Of a DNA stretch of 64,000 nucleotides, positions 21,193 to 29,825 are shown one piece after another. Numbering within the stretch: position 1 is the stretch's first letter; each line of letters opens with the position of its first letter. The position numbers and the translations under genes are program-made. Under the pieces are notes generated by a model that made no database searches, was not told the DNA's origin, and worked only from the letters and a program-made list of their open reading frames with translations. Origin of the DNA: Pseudomonas cremoricolorata. Lineage in GTDB: Bacteria; Pseudomonadota; Gammaproteobacteria; Pseudomonadales; Pseudomonadaceae. The stretch lies in the NCBI RefSeq assembly GCF_000759535.1, contig NZ_CP009455.1, positions 2,542,001 through 2,606,000 of the forward strand, given 5' to 3'.

Positions 21193-23067
21193 ATGAGTCA
21201 GTCTTCGCAGTTCAGCCTGCTCGGCACCCGGCGTTTCCTGCCGTTTTTCGTCACCCAGTCGCTGGGTGCCTTCAACGACAACCTGTTCAAGCAGTCGCTG
21301 ATCCTGGCGATTCTCTACAAGATCAGCCTGGAGGGCGACCGCTCGATCTGGGTCAACCTCTGTGCGCTGCTGTTCATTCTGCCGTTTTTTCTGTTCTCGG
21401 CATTGGCTGGGCAGTTCGGCGAAAAGTTTGCCAAGGACACGCTGATCCGTGTGATCAAACTGGCGGAAATCGTCATCATGGCCATCGGTGCCACCGGTTT
21501 CCTCACCAGTCATCTGGAGCTGATGCTGTTGGCGTTGTTCGCCATGGGTACGCATTCGGCGCTGTTCGGTCCGGTGAAGTATTCGATTCTGCCGCAAACG
21601 CTGCGCGACGAAGAACTGGTCGGCGGCAACGGGCTGGTGGAAATGGGCACCTTCCTGGCGATTCTGGCCGGCACCATCGGGGCAGGGATCATGATGTCGT
21701 CGGGCAGCTATGCCGTGGTCGTGGCGGTCGGGGTGGTGGGTACGGCGCTGCTCGGCTACCTGGCCAGCCGCTGGATTCCCCACGCCGCCGCTGCGGCGCC
21801 ACAGATGAAGCTGGACTGGAACATCTTCAAGCAATCCTGGCTGACCCTGCGCCTTGGATTGGGACAGACGCCTGCGGTGTCGCGCTCGATCGTCGGCAAC
21901 TCGTGGTTCTGGTTCGTCGGCGCGATCTACCTGACGCAGATTCCGGCCTACGCCAAGGACTGGTTGCACGGTGACGAAACCGTGGTGACCCTGGTGCTGA
22001 CCCTGTTCTCGGTGGGTATCGCCCTGGGTTCGCTGCTGTGCGAACGGCTCAGCGGGCGCAAGGTGGAGATCGGCCTGGTGCCGTTCGGCTCGTTCGGCCT
22101 GACCCTGTTCGGCTTGCTGTGGTGGTGGCATTCGGGCGATGTGCCGAGCACCGAGGTGCCGTATGACTGGCTGGCGCTGCTGGGCTTGAGCAAGGCCTGG
22201 TGGATCATGCTGTCGATCGTCGGTCTGGGCGTGTTTGGCGGTTTCTATATCGTGCCGCTGTATGCGTTGATTCAGGCGCGCACGCCGGTCGAGCAACGGG
22301 CGCGGGTAATCGCTGCCAACAACATCCTCAACGCGCTGTTCATGGTGGCCTCGGCGCTGGTGACCATCGCCCTGTTGAGCTTGGCCGAGCTGAGCATCCC
22401 GCAGCTGTTCCTGGTGGTGTCGCTGCTCAATATCGCAGTCAACGCCTACATCTTCCGCATCGTGCCCGAGTTCACCATGCGCTTTCTCATCTGGCTGCTC
22501 AGCCACTCGATGTACCGCGTCGAGCACCGCGAGCTGGAGCGCATTCCGGACGAAGGGGCCGCGCTACTGGTGTGCAACCACGTGTCGTTCGTCGACGCGC
22601 TGCTGCTCAGCGGCGCGATCCGTCGACCGATCCGTTTCGTCATGTACTACAAAATCTATCGGATTCCGCTGCTCAACTTCGTCTTCCGCACCGCTGGGGC
22701 GATTCCGATCGCCGGGCGGGGCGAGGACGCTGCTACCTACGAGCAGGCCTTCGCGCGGATCGCCCAGTGCCTACAGCAGGGCGAGCTGGTGTGCATCTTC
22801 CCGGAAGGCAAGCTGACCGGCGATGGCGAGATCGATGTGTTCAAGAGTGGCGTGAAGCGCATCCTGCGCGAAACCCCGGTGCCGGTGATTCCGCTGGCGC
22901 TGCAAGGTCTGTGGGGGAGCTTCTTCAGCCGTGACCCGAACAAGGGCGTGTTTCGCCGGTTGTGGTCGCGGGTGACGGTGGTGGCTGGCGCCCCCATCGA
23001 GGTGGAGGCGGCGCAGCCTGCGCTGTTGCGTGAGCGGGTCAGCGCGTTGCGCGGCGACCGCCGTTGA
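21193..23067 (+). CDS. MFS transporter-acyltransferase fusion (LplT-PlsC type)
   Basis: A 624-residue two-domain protein. Residues 1-420 form a 12-helix major facilitator resembling the lysophospholipid flippase LplT (FFVTQSLGAFNDNLFKQSLI; FGPVKYSILPQTL). Residues about 430-624 are a PlsC-type acyltransferase with VCNHVSFVDALLL (NHxSxxD-like) and FPEGKLT. It should bring lysophospholipid back across the inner membrane and re-acylate it. The longer relatives also have an acyl-ACP synthetase domain (Aas) at the C-terminus; that domain is absent, so an acyl donor must come from elsewhere. No frameshift is seen. Confidence 0.9.
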   Translation: MSQSSQFSLLGTRRFLPFFVTQSLGAFNDNLFKQSLILAILYKISLEGDRSIWVNLCALLFILPFFLFSALAGQFGEKFAKDTLIRVIKLAEIVIMAIGATGFLTSHLELMLLALFAMGTHSALFGPVKYSILPQTLRDEELVGGNGLVEMGTFLAILAGTIGAGIMMSSGSYAVVVAVGVVGTALLGYLASRWIPHAAAAAPQMKLDWNIFKQSWLTLRLGLGQTPAVSRSIVGNSWFWFVGAIYLTQIPAYAKDWLHGDETVVTLVLTLFSVGIALGSLLCERLSGRKVEIGLVPFGSFGLTLFGLLWWWHSGDVPSTEVPYDWLALLGLSKAWWIMLSIVGLGVFGGFYIVPLYALIQARTPVEQRARVIAANNILNALFMVASALVTIALLSLAELSIPQLFLVVSLLNIAVNAYIFRIVPEFTMRFLIWLLSHSMYRVEHRELERIPDEGAALLVCNHVSFVDALLLSGAIRRPIRFVMYYKIYRIPLLNFVFRTAGAIPIAGRGEDAATYEQAFARIAQCLQQGELVCIFPEGKLTGDGEIDVFKSGVKRILRETPVPVIPLALQGLWGSFFSRDPNKGVFRRLWSRVTVVAGAPIEVEAAQPALLRERVSALRGDRR

Positions 23068-23088
23068 AACCAGATAGAGGCCTTTAGA

Positions 23089-23406
23089 TCAGCTGGCGCT
23101 GACCTTCAGGCCAATCAGCCCGGCCACGATCAGTGCCACGCTGACCAGACGAATCACTGCCATCGACTCACCGAACAGAATGATGCCGGCGATCACTGTG
23201 CCGACCGCACCGACGCCGGTCCATACCGCATAAGCCGTGCCCAGCGGCAGCTCCTTCACAGCCATGCCCAACAAGCCGATGCTGATGACCATGGCGCCGA
23301 TGGTCAGCGCCGTGGGCAGTGGCCGGGTGAAGCCATCGGTGTACTTCAGACCGACTGCCCAGCCAATTTCGAACAGACCTGCGCAAAACAGGATGAACCA
23401 GGACAT
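23089..23406 (-). CDS. gdx: Guanidinium exporter Gdx (SugE, SMR family)
   Basis: A 105-residue, four-helix small multidrug resistance protein. It begins [26 protein letters not shown], with the substrate/proton-binding Glu13 in helix 1 followed by the W-x-x-G-L-K-Y signature that separates Gdx/SugE from EmrE-type drug exporters, and has [14 protein letters not shown] in helix 3. Gdx proteins are antiparallel dimers exchanging guanidinium for protons. The gene is headed by a two-hairpin element that fits a guanidine-II riboswitch, which supports this substrate. GGAGGTG precedes the ATG. Confidence 0.93.
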   Translation of the reverse strand: MSWFILFCAGLFEIGWAVGLKYTDGFTRPLPTALTIGAMVISIGLLGMAVKELPLGTAYAVWTGVGAVGTVIAGIILFGESMAVIRLVSVALIVAGLIGLKVSAS

Positions 23407-23434
23407 AAGACACCTCCATCGATAACGGAATGAT

Positions 23435-23480
23435 GGGGCCGTCCCCGGATGATCACGCAGTGCGTCGTGAGGTCGTCCTC
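23435..23480 (-). promoter_or_regulatory. Guanidine-II (mini-ykkC) riboswitch candidate
   Basis: On the minus strand the gdx leader contains two short hairpins with the ACGR loop that defines mini-ykkC: GAGG-ACGA-CCTC at 23480-23469, then a 22-base linker, then GGGG-ACGG-CCCC at 23446-23435. The second hairpin ends 17 bases before the GGAGGTG ribosome site of gdx (23417-23411). In the known class each loop binds guanidinium, and loop-loop contact frees the ribosome site. Both tetraloops and stems fit exactly, and the downstream gene is the expected type. Confidence 0.9.
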
Positions 23481-23532
23481 AACTGTGGTTGCCTATCCTG
23501 CCGATGCTCGGCGGCGAGGGCAACCCCTGACT

Positions 23533-24495
23533 TCACTCTGCACGGGCGTTTGTCCGCGCCGTGTCAGCCGGTTCTTCGAGCTTGCGGAACCAGGTCGAGA
23601 GCAGCGCACCGGAAATGTTGTGCCACACGCTGAACAGCGCACTGGGCACTGCCGCCAACGGCGAGAAATGCGCCGCTGCCAGCGCCGCGCCGAGCCCGGA
23701 GTTCTGCATGCCAACCTCCAGCGCCAGCGATTTGCGCTGGGCCAGCGGCAACTTGCACAGCTTGCCGGTGAGGTAGCCCAGGAGGAAACCGAAGCCGTTG
23801 TGCAGCACCACCACCGCCATGATCAGCAGCCCGGATTCGGCGATCTTGGCCTGACTGGCCGCCACCACCGCGCAGACGATCAGCACGATGCTCACCACCG
23901 ACACCAGCGGCAGCACCTGCACTGCCGCCTGGACCTTGCTGCCCAGCAGACGCTGCGCCAGCACCCCCAGCACGATAGGCAACATCACCAATTGCAGGAT
24001 CGACCAGAACATGTCCATGAACGAGACCGGCAGCCAGGCCGAGGCCAGCATCCAGATCAGCGCCGGGGTCAGCAACGGTGCCAGCAAGGTGGTGACACCG
24101 GCGATGGCAACCGCCAACGCCAGATCGCCCTTGGACAACCAGACCATCACGTTCGATGACGTGCCGCTCGGGCAACAGCCGACCAGAATCACTCCAACGG
24201 CGATCTCTGGCGGCAGGTGAAAGACCTGGCACAGCAACCAGGCCACGCCCGGCATGATCAGAAAGTGCGCGACCACCCCCAGCATCACCCGCCAGGGCTG
24301 GCGGGCGAGGGCGGCGAAGTCGTCGAGCTTGAGGGTCAGGCCCATGCCGAACATCACCAGCCCCAGCAACGGCACGATGGCCACCTTCAGGCCGATGAAC
24401 CATTGCGGTTGCCAGAACGCCAGGCAGGCGAACAACAGCACCCACAGGGCGAACGTGTTGCCGACGAAGCGGCTTAGAGCAGCCAGTGCACGCAT
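23533..24495 (-). CDS. Bile acid:sodium symporter (BASS) family transporter
   Basis: A 320-residue inner-membrane protein with about ten helices. Family motifs are visible: GLVMFGMGLTLKLDDF in the first half, the crossover GCCPSGTSSNVMVWLSKGDLALAV, and EVGMQNSGLGAALA in the second inverted repeat, which line the sodium and substrate sites. Bacterial BASS proteins carry organic anions such as pantoate or 2-keto acids; the substrate here is unknown. It stands upstream of gdx on the same strand, but the gdx riboswitch lies between them, so gdx has its own control. Confidence 0.9.
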   Translation of the reverse strand: MRALAALSRFVGNTFALWVLLFACLAFWQPQWFIGLKVAIVPLLGLVMFGMGLTLKLDDFAALARQPWRVMLGVVAHFLIMPGVAWLLCQVFHLPPEIAVGVILVGCCPSGTSSNVMVWLSKGDLALAVAIAGVTTLLAPLLTPALIWMLASAWLPVSFMDMFWSILQLVMLPIVLGVLAQRLLGSKVQAAVQVLPLVSVVSIVLIVCAVVAASQAKIAESGLLIMAVVVLHNGFGFLLGYLTGKLCKLPLAQRKSLALEVGMQNSGLGAALAAAHFSPLAAVPSALFSVWHNISGALLSTWFRKLEEPADTARTNARAE

Positions 24496-24602
24496 GGCGG
24501 ATTCCTTGTTGTTATCGAGCGGTGAGTCTTGTCAGCGGCGCTTGCGCAGTGGGGGCAGGGCGGGCCAGGCGCACAGCGCTGACCCGCGGCTTCAGGGCCG
24601 GG

Positions 24603-25523
24603 TCAGACGCCTTGGGGAATGTCTTCGCCGCCCAGGGCTTCGAACAGGGCCGGAAGGAACTCGGTGAAGGTCATCATCATCAGCTGGAAGCTGGCATCGA
24701 ACTGCTGAGCCGCTTCCTCGCCACCGTCCTGCTCGGCCTGCTCTTGCAGCAGTTCTTCGAACTTCAGACGCTTGATGACGGTTTTGTCGTCGAGCACGAA
24801 CGACAGTTTGTCCTGCCAGCCCAGTGCCAGTTGCGTGACCACCTTGCCGGTGCTCAGGTGCAGCTGGATTTCTTCGCTGGCCAGGTCCTGGCGCTTGCAG
24901 CGCACGGAGCCGCCGTCTTCATGGGTGTCGCGCAGTTCGCATTCATCCTGGATATGGAAGTCTGCGACCGGTTGCTGCGACTTGACCCACTCGGTGAGTG
25001 TGGCGCTTGGGGCAATTTTGACCGTGACCGGACGCACCGGCAGCGAGCCCATGACTTCGCGCAGGGTCGACAGCAGGTCTTCGGCACGCTTGGCGCTGGC
25101 CGAGTTGACCAGCACCAGGCCCAGGCGCGGGGCGATGGCGGCGAAGATCATCGCGCGGCGAATGAATGCGCGGGGCAGGAAGGCCTGGATGATCTCGTCC
25201 TTGATCTGCTCGCGCTCCTTCTTGTAGACCTTGCGCATCTGTTCGTTTTCGATCTCTTCGATCTTTTCCTTCACCGCATCGTTGACCACGCTGCTGGGCA
25301 GGATGCGTTCTTCCTTGCGCGCGGCGATCAGCAGAAACTCGCCGCTCACGTGCACCAGCGGCGCATCTTCGCCTTTTCCGAAGGGGGCGACGAAGCCATA
25401 GGTGGTCAGTTCCTGGCTGGCGCAGGGGCGGGCGGGCTTGCTGGCCAGGGCGGCCTCGAGCGCTTCAGGCTCGAATTCGACGGGCTGGGTCAGGCGGTAG
25501 GTCAGCAGGTTCTTGAACCACAT
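24603..25523 (-). CDS. rdgC: Recombination-associated protein RdgC
   Basis: A 306-residue ring-forming dimer that binds double-stranded DNA and limits RecA loading. The sequence begins [17 protein letters not shown] and includes the characteristic [33 protein letters not shown] helix and the C-terminal [28 protein letters not shown] use the Met of MWFKNL; an upstream Met six codons earlier is not family-like. It is monocistronic, separated by about 200 bases from the tRNA-Val gene that reads away from it. Confidence 0.96.
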   Translation of the reverse strand: MWFKNLLTYRLTQPVEFEPEALEAALASKPARPCASQELTTYGFVAPFGKGEDAPLVHVSGEFLLIAARKEERILPSSVVNDAVKEKIEEIENEQMRKVYKKEREQIKDEIIQAFLPRAFIRRAMIFAAIAPRLGLVLVNSASAKRAEDLLSTLREVMGSLPVRPVTVKIAPSATLTEWVKSQQPVADFHIQDECELRDTHEDGGSVRCKRQDLASEEIQLHLSTGKVVTQLALGWQDKLSFVLDDKTVIKRLKFEELLQEQAEQDGGEEAAQQFDASFQLMMMTFTEFLPALFEALGGEDIPQGV

Positions 25524-25681
25524 GCGGGACAGTCTCTTCATTGATACGTGAGCCGGGCATTATTCTCCGAGGGACGATCTCATGCCAGCCCTGTCACCGA
25601 GCCATCAGGGGCAAATGCGCTGCTTAAATAGGTGCTCCGCTAGGTCATTGAAAAAGATCGAAAATTTTTTGAAAAAAGTAC

Positions 25682-25710
25682 TTGCCAGGGTAGGGCCTCC
25701 TCCGTAGAAT
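25682..25710 (+). promoter_or_regulatory. Promoter of the tRNA-Val/tRNA-Asp pair
   Basis: TTGCCA (25682-25687), a 17-base spacer and TAGAAT (25705-25710), then GCGCGCC as a stable-RNA discriminator. An A/T-rich stretch just upstream (25640-25680) could act as an UP element. Confidence 0.8.
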
Positions 25711-25731
25711 GCGCGCCACACCGAGACGAAA

Positions 25732-25807
25732 GGGTGATTAGCTCAGCCGGGAGAGCATCTGCCTTACAAGCAGAGGGTCGGCGGTTCGATCCCGTCATCA
25801 CCCACCA
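25732..25807 (+). tRNA. tRNA-Val (anticodon TAC)
   Basis: Acceptor GGGTGAT (25732-25738) pairs with ATCACCC (25797-25803), discriminator A and encoded CCA. The anticodon loop CTTACAA carries TAC. Confidence 0.97.
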
Positions 25808-25820
25808 CTCGATGTATAGC

Positions 25821-25897
25821 GCAGCGGTAGTTCAGTCGGTTAGAATACCGGCCTGTCACGCCGGGGGTCGCGGGTTCGAGTCCCGTCCGCTGCGCCA
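25821..25897 (+). tRNA. tRNA-Asp (anticodon GTC)
   Basis: Acceptor GCAGCGG (25821-25827) pairs with CCGCTGC (25887-25893), discriminator G and encoded CCA. The anticodon loop CTGTCAC carries GTC. It follows tRNA-Val after 13 bases and shares its promoter. The accessory block begins right after it. Confidence 0.97.
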
Positions 25898-25943
25898 TAT
25901 TAAGTTTCAAGGGCCCACTGAACACCCTTGAAGCAACAGAGAA

Positions 25944-25967
25944 AGCGACCTTAGGGTCGCTTTTTTT
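25944..25967 (+). terminator. Terminator of the tRNA-Val/tRNA-Asp transcript
   Basis: Stem AGCGACC (25944-25950) with GGTCGCT (25955-25961), loop TTAG, followed by T residues to 25967. Confidence 0.92.
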
Positions 25968-26024
25968 GTGCCTGGCGGAAACTGCTTAGGTCGGGCAGAT
26001 TCTGTTGACCTGGTCTATCTCGCG

Positions 26025-26525
26025 TCAAGGTCTGCGCATCAAATGCTCTGACGTCTCCATCTTACCTTTCGATAGTTCAGCGTCGGTCGAGATATGCCAT
26101 CGATGACTTGATTTGAGGTCGAAGGCGTCGGCGGCAGGCCCTACACTGCGCAACTGCATCAGTCGCTGTTTGGCTTCAATCAGGTCCGGCGTGTGGTGGT
26201 CATCTACCCACCACATCACCACCCGCGGCTCGTCGATCGGCAGGAACCATTCAGCGCCGCGCACACGGAAATCGTTGTGTGGCGTTCGGTAGAGGAAATC
26301 CTTTAGTGCCGTCGGGCTGCGCCAGACCGACAGTGTGTAAAGGTAACCCTCCCCAAAGAGCTCATCGAGCAGCACCTGATTGTCATGGGTCTCGCGCCAG
26401 AGAAACCCCGGATGAGCCTCAGCCAAGCCATTGACGTATTCAGTTGCGGCATAGAACTCGGCGATGCGAGGGTCGAGTCGTGAGTACCTGGGTTTGACCA
26501 GGTCGAATTGCGCCATGACAGACAT
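26025..26525 (-). CDS. DUF3291 domain protein
   Basis: A 166-residue protein recognisable as DUF3291, a dimeric alpha/beta-barrel-like fold related to antibiotic monooxygenases. It shows AQFDLVKPRYSRLDPRIAEFYA, then HPGFLWR, LSVWRSPTALKDFLYRTPH, VVMWWVDDHHTPDLIEAKQRL and a Gly-Pro before FDLKS. No function is established for the family. It lies between tRNA-Asp and a 13-base repeat of that tRNA's 3' end, 200 bases downstream of argC on the same strand, and may or may not belong to that operon. Confidence 0.8.
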   Translation of the reverse strand: MSVMAQFDLVKPRYSRLDPRIAEFYAATEYVNGLAEAHPGFLWRETHDNQVLLDELFGEGYLYTLSVWRSPTALKDFLYRTPHNDFRVRGAEWFLPIDEPRVVMWWVDDHHTPDLIEAKQRLMQLRSVGPAADAFDLKSSHRWHISTDAELSKGKMETSEHLMRRP

Positions 26526-26562
26526 GGATAGTTTCTCCAGCAGAAATCGCAGACAAGCGAAA

Positions 26563-26575
26563 CCCGTCCGCTGCG
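26563..26575 (+). repeat. 13-base direct repeat of the tRNA-Asp 3' end
   Basis: CCCGTCCGCTGCG at 26563-26575 repeats bases 25882-25894 of tRNA-Asp in the same orientation, 681 bases apart. It could be a remnant attachment site left by integration at the tRNA, or chance. Confidence 0.5.
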
Positions 26576-26725
26576 GGTAAAGCAGCGGCGCGAGCGGTTC
26601 GAATAAACAATAGATAGGGCGTTTGAGCGCAGGGCTATCCCGGCAGTCCTCGCCCCATGCATTTAACGCGCAAACGTTGACTTGGCTTGCAACAGCTAAG
26701 TCACTGAGCTGAGTCTGTCACGTGG

Positions 26726-27661
26726 TCAGGCCTGACCCTTGAGCATAAGGTTGAGGTTCTGCACTGCCGCGCCCGAGGCGCCTTTACCGAGATTGTCGTA
26801 GACGGCCGCAAGGATGACCTGGTCATCCTGCTCGTTGCCGAAAACGTAAATATCCAGTTTGTTTGTATCGTTTAGATACTCCGGGTCCAGTTGTGCAACA
26901 GTAGCCGATTGGTCCAGTGGCACTACGTTGATAAACTCGCAACCTTCGTAATGCTTGCTCAGGCACGCGTGAATCTGCTCGGTCGACGCACCAGCAGGCA
27001 GTAGGCGTAAGTGCAGTGGCACGTAGAGTACGATGCCTTGGCGGTATTTGGCATAACCCGGCGTAAAGATGGGTGGATGCGTCAACAATGCTTCCGCCTT
27101 CATCTCTGGAATATGCTTGTGCTTGAGGTTCAGGCCATAGCCACGATAGGGCGCAGTGGTGTGCTGGGGATGATCTGGCAACTCATAGGCATCAATCAGG
27201 GATCGCCCGGAGCCCGAATAGCCCGAGATGGCGTGCACATTAACTGGATAGTCCTTCGGCAGAACGCTCGCCTGGGTCAACGGCCTCAGTAGGCAGATCG
27301 CGCCGGTGGGGTAGCACCCAGGATTAGACACCCGCTTGGCGGTCGCGATGCGCTCTGCCTGGCCTGCGGTAAGCTCCGGAAGACCATATACCCATCCCGG
27401 CGTGGTGCGGTGTGCTGAACTTGGGTCAAGCACGCGTACACTGGGGTTTTCAATGAACGATACGGCTTCTTTCGCTGCATCATCCGGCAGGCAGAGGATG
27501 GCGATATCACAACTATTCAGGGCCTCGCTACGCTTGACCGGATCCTTGCGTTCGCTATGGGGCAATTGCAGCAGCTCGATGTCAGTACGGCCCGTGAGAC
27601 GCGCATGTATCTGAAGGCCAGTTGTACCGGTTTCCCCGTCGATAAAGATAAGTGGCTTCAT
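26726..27661 (-). CDS. argC: N-acetyl-gamma-glutamyl-phosphate reductase, short type
   Basis: A 311-residue member of the short (type 2) ArgC branch, which reduces N-acetyl-glutamyl-5-phosphate to the semialdehyde with NADPH. The Rossmann start reads [17 protein letters not shown]; the catalytic Cys is in SNPGCYPTG (Cys116); the substrate-binding HKHIPEMK contains the expected His. Many Pseudomonas carry a separate long-type ArgC for arginine synthesis, so this copy may act on a related acyl-amino acid. It is last in the accessory operon, 82 bases after the ThiF-like gene, under an ArgP-like regulator. Symbol assigned by family; the pathway is unproven. Confidence 0.88.
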   Translation of the reverse strand: MKPLIFIDGETGTTGLQIHARLTGRTDIELLQLPHSERKDPVKRSEALNSCDIAILCLPDDAAKEAVSFIENPSVRVLDPSSAHRTTPGWVYGLPELTAGQAERIATAKRVSNPGCYPTGAICLLRPLTQASVLPKDYPVNVHAISGYSGSGRSLIDAYELPDHPQHTTAPYRGYGLNLKHKHIPEMKAEALLTHPPIFTPGYAKYRQGIVLYVPLHLRLLPAGASTEQIHACLSKHYEGCEFINVVPLDQSATVAQLDPEYLNDTNKLDIYVFGNEQDDQVILAAVYDNLGKGASGAAVQNLNLMLKGQA

Positions 27662-27743
27662 ATTGAAAAATCATCGCGATAGTGGATGTGCCGAAAGCCT
27701 AACACAGATCTCGGCGCACTGTTGATAACCATCCAATTGGATA

Positions 27744-28592
27744 CTAAGGCTGAGTCTCATGGATACGATTGAGGAGGCCGGTCACACCGTCTGCAACATA
27801 AGTTTCCTCAAACTTTCCAGCGAGATAGTCTATTTGGTAAACATACGGCACAGGCTTGAAAAATAGCTCCCGGCCCAATAGCTTGGCCAACGTGAAGGTT
27901 GCGGTCAATGTCGTGGCAAGCAGGCAGGCAGAGCTTAACGACGCTACTTTGCGTTTTTCAAAGTCCAACTGCGCATCCTGTAAATAAGCGCGATGCAGCC
28001 GCAGCGGATCAAGACCGATTCCGAAGTTCAACAACTTATCGGTCTCACTCATCGCGTCGCTCAGCGCAAAGTAGGTTTCGAATGCCATCGATTGTGGGCT
28101 GAAGTGGTGGAGCGTGCCGCCGAAGCCGATCGGGCATGACACGACGGCTGGAATATTTAATTCGCGCGCTTTGCGGTACATCTTTATGCGCGGTTCGATG
28201 ACGAAATAATCCAGGGCGTCACAGAGTACGTCAACACCGTCGAGGAAATGATCGAGGGTATTGGCACTGATACCGTCGAATACTTCGATGCGCAGCGCCG
28301 GATTGATCGACAGCAGGCGCTCGCGCAGTACCTCGGCTTTCTTCAGTCCTACCGTATGGGTCGTTGCTCCGAACTGACGATTGAAATTTTCCGGTCCGAA
28401 AGTATCGAAGTCAGCGATCTTGATGCCGCCCACACCCATGCGCACCAGCGTCTCCGCATGAGTAAACCCCACCCCGCCGCAACCCGGTACGGCAATTGTC
28501 TTGCCAGCCAGTGTGTCGAGTTCCTGTTCGCTGACCAGACCCAGCATGCGGCTGTAGATGATGTCGCGCGGGTAATCATTGGTTTGAGTCAC
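27744..28592 (-). CDS. ThiF/E1-like adenylyltransferase
   Basis: A protein of about 282 residues of the ThiF/MoeB/E1 superfamily, which adenylates a carboxylate, usually the C-terminus of a small carrier protein or peptide. ATP-site features are present: PGCGGVG at residues 36-42, the IADFDTFGPENFNRQ stretch with the Asp, Asn and Arg that bind ATP and magnesium, and VLCDALDYFVIEPRIK. A Cys follows in VVSCPIGFGG. No ThiS/MoaD/Ub-like carrier is encoded nearby, so it may act on a small molecule or a distant carrier. I start at GTG 28592, ten bases after the GNAT stop; a longer frame would run deep into that gene. Confidence 0.85.
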   Translation of the reverse strand: MTQTNDYPRDIIYSRMLGLVSEQELDTLAGKTIAVPGCGGVGFTHAETLVRMGVGGIKIADFDTFGPENFNRQFGATTHTVGLKKAEVLRERLLSINPALRIEVFDGISANTLDHFLDGVDVLCDALDYFVIEPRIKMYRKARELNIPAVVSCPIGFGGTLHHFSPQSMAFETYFALSDAMSETDKLLNFGIGLDPLRLHRAYLQDAQLDFEKRKVASLSSACLLATTLTATFTLAKLLGRELFFKPVPYVYQIDYLAGKFEETYVADGVTGLLNRIHETQP

Positions 28593-28602
28593 TATTGATG
28601 CC

Positions 28603-29073
28603 TCACTCGGATACGTAATGAAAGCCGACGATGTGGAAGCCATGACGGCTCCAGAAACGCTGGGCAACGCGATTGGTGACGAAGGTGTCGAGGCAGATCT
28701 GCTCGCACTCTAGCGCTTCAGCCTGCTGCTTCATGTAGGCGAGCAGGTGGCTGCCAACACCCAGTGAGCGCTGTTCCGACTGAACAATGAAGTGGTCGAT
28801 GTACAGGTACTTGCCACAATACAAACGGGTATTCACCCAAAACCCGGAAAGCGCTACCAGTTGCCCGTCCTGAAACACGCCAGCACATTGCCATGTCGCG
28901 TTGGCAATAACGTCCATCCGTGTCTGAAGTGTGTCGATAGATAAGTACGGGTAGACGCTGCAGAGCAATGGCAGGGTGCTGGGTAGTTCATGTTTTTCGA
29001 GTATCCGAATCACCTGCGCGGCTGGCCGGGAGGTCGTATGATCGCTGATTGTGGGACTTGATGAGTGCGTCAT
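28603..29073 (-). CDS. GNAT family N-acetyltransferase
   Basis: A 156-residue acetyl-CoA-dependent acyltransferase with the GNAT core: YIDHFIVQSEQRSLGVGSHLLAYMKQQA forms beta4-motif A with the pyrophosphate-binding R-x-x-G-x-G-like RSLGVG, and CLDTFVTNRVAQRFWSRHGFHIVGFHY is motif B. The acceptor is unknown. In an amino-acid pathway it could protect an amino group, in line with the ArgC homologue downstream which uses N-acetylated substrates; it could also be a self-resistance enzyme. It lies 15 bases after the dioxygenase gene and 10 before the ThiF gene. Confidence 0.88.
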   Translation of the reverse strand: MTHSSSPTISDHTTSRPAAQVIRILEKHELPSTLPLLCSVYPYLSIDTLQTRMDVIANATWQCAGVFQDGQLVALSGFWVNTRLYCGKYLYIDHFIVQSEQRSLGVGSHLLAYMKQQAEALECEQICLDTFVTNRVAQRFWSRHGFHIVGFHYVSE

Positions 29074-29088
29074 GTTCGGCTCGTAATG

Positions 29089-29805
29089 TCAGTAGAATTC
29101 GATGACTAACAGATCACGATGGCCCTGCTGCGCCTCACCGCTAATTTTAATCGGCGTGGTGTCGTGAAATACCGTGTCGTCCCGGAACACCAACATCTGA
29201 CCTGCTGCGGCGAGCGTGCCGACATGGATGGGTTGCTGATGCATGATGTCGAACAGCGTCGTCTCTCCGCCAGCGATGCTTTGGCAGTCCGCCATGAACA
29301 GGCAGCTGAACTTCACACCATCCCGGTGGCGACCTTCCGGCACCGGTGAGCCTTGCATATCGGCAGTGGTGATGATGCGATTGAAATAGGTATTAATCTT
29401 CCAGCTCTGCACATCCTCGATCTGCGCATAGCTATTGGCCAATTCGAGGAGCAAGGTGCGCAATACCCAGTTATTCGCCATGTCCTCCGTCACGGGTGCG
29501 AAGTGCCGTTCCATGCCACCATTCAGCGGGTTGAAATACTCCGGTTGGGAATACGGGGTGTGAGCTTGTTGCTCCAGGCGATTACCGTCTGCGAACCACT
29601 TGAAGCGGCCAAAGCGACGGTAACGGTACTTGCCCCCATCATTCATGAACTTGTCCAGTTCCAGATGGTTCCAATAGTCTTGAAACGCCGGCCAGCTTGG
29701 CGATGTGGCGAAGTCAGTAGCAAGCAGTTGGTTGGTCGAACCGGTGACGAAGCGGTTGTTTTTCAGGCCAAAGATGGCCTTGTCGTAAGTGGCATGCAGG
29801 GTCAT
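29089..29805 (-). CDS. Fe(II)/2-oxoglutarate dioxygenase (PF10014-like)
   Basis: A 238-residue protein resembling the 2OG-Fe dioxygenase group that includes bacterial hydroxylases of free L-isoleucine and related amino acids. The iron triad is visible: His160 and Asp162 in GRHRDGVKF, distal His214 in TVFHDTTPI, and Arg230 in GHRDLLVIEFY as the likely 2OG ligand. GGETTLFD matches the core strand of the family. ATG at 29805 has AGGA six bases upstream; another Met two codons earlier is too close to it. It starts 20 bases after the diiron oxidase gene ends. The substrate is likely an amino acid or conjugate, by family analogy. Confidence 0.88.
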   Translation of the reverse strand: MTLHATYDKAIFGLKNNRFVTGSTNQLLATDFATSPSWPAFQDYWNHLELDKFMNDGGKYRYRRFGRFKWFADGNRLEQQAHTPYSQPEYFNPLNGGMERHFAPVTEDMANNWVLRTLLLELANSYAQIEDVQSWKINTYFNRIITTADMQGSPVPEGRHRDGVKFSCLFMADCQSIAGGETTLFDIMHQQPIHVGTLAAAGQMLVFRDDTVFHDTTPIKISGEAQQGHRDLLVIEFY

Positions 29806-29825
29806 GAGCATTCCTGTTTCAGTCT

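Noticed and set aside
25524..25731. A small gene or LexA box between rdgC and tRNA-Val
   Set aside because: No CTGT-N8-ACAG-type site or open frame with a ribosome site is visible; only the tRNA promoter is supported.
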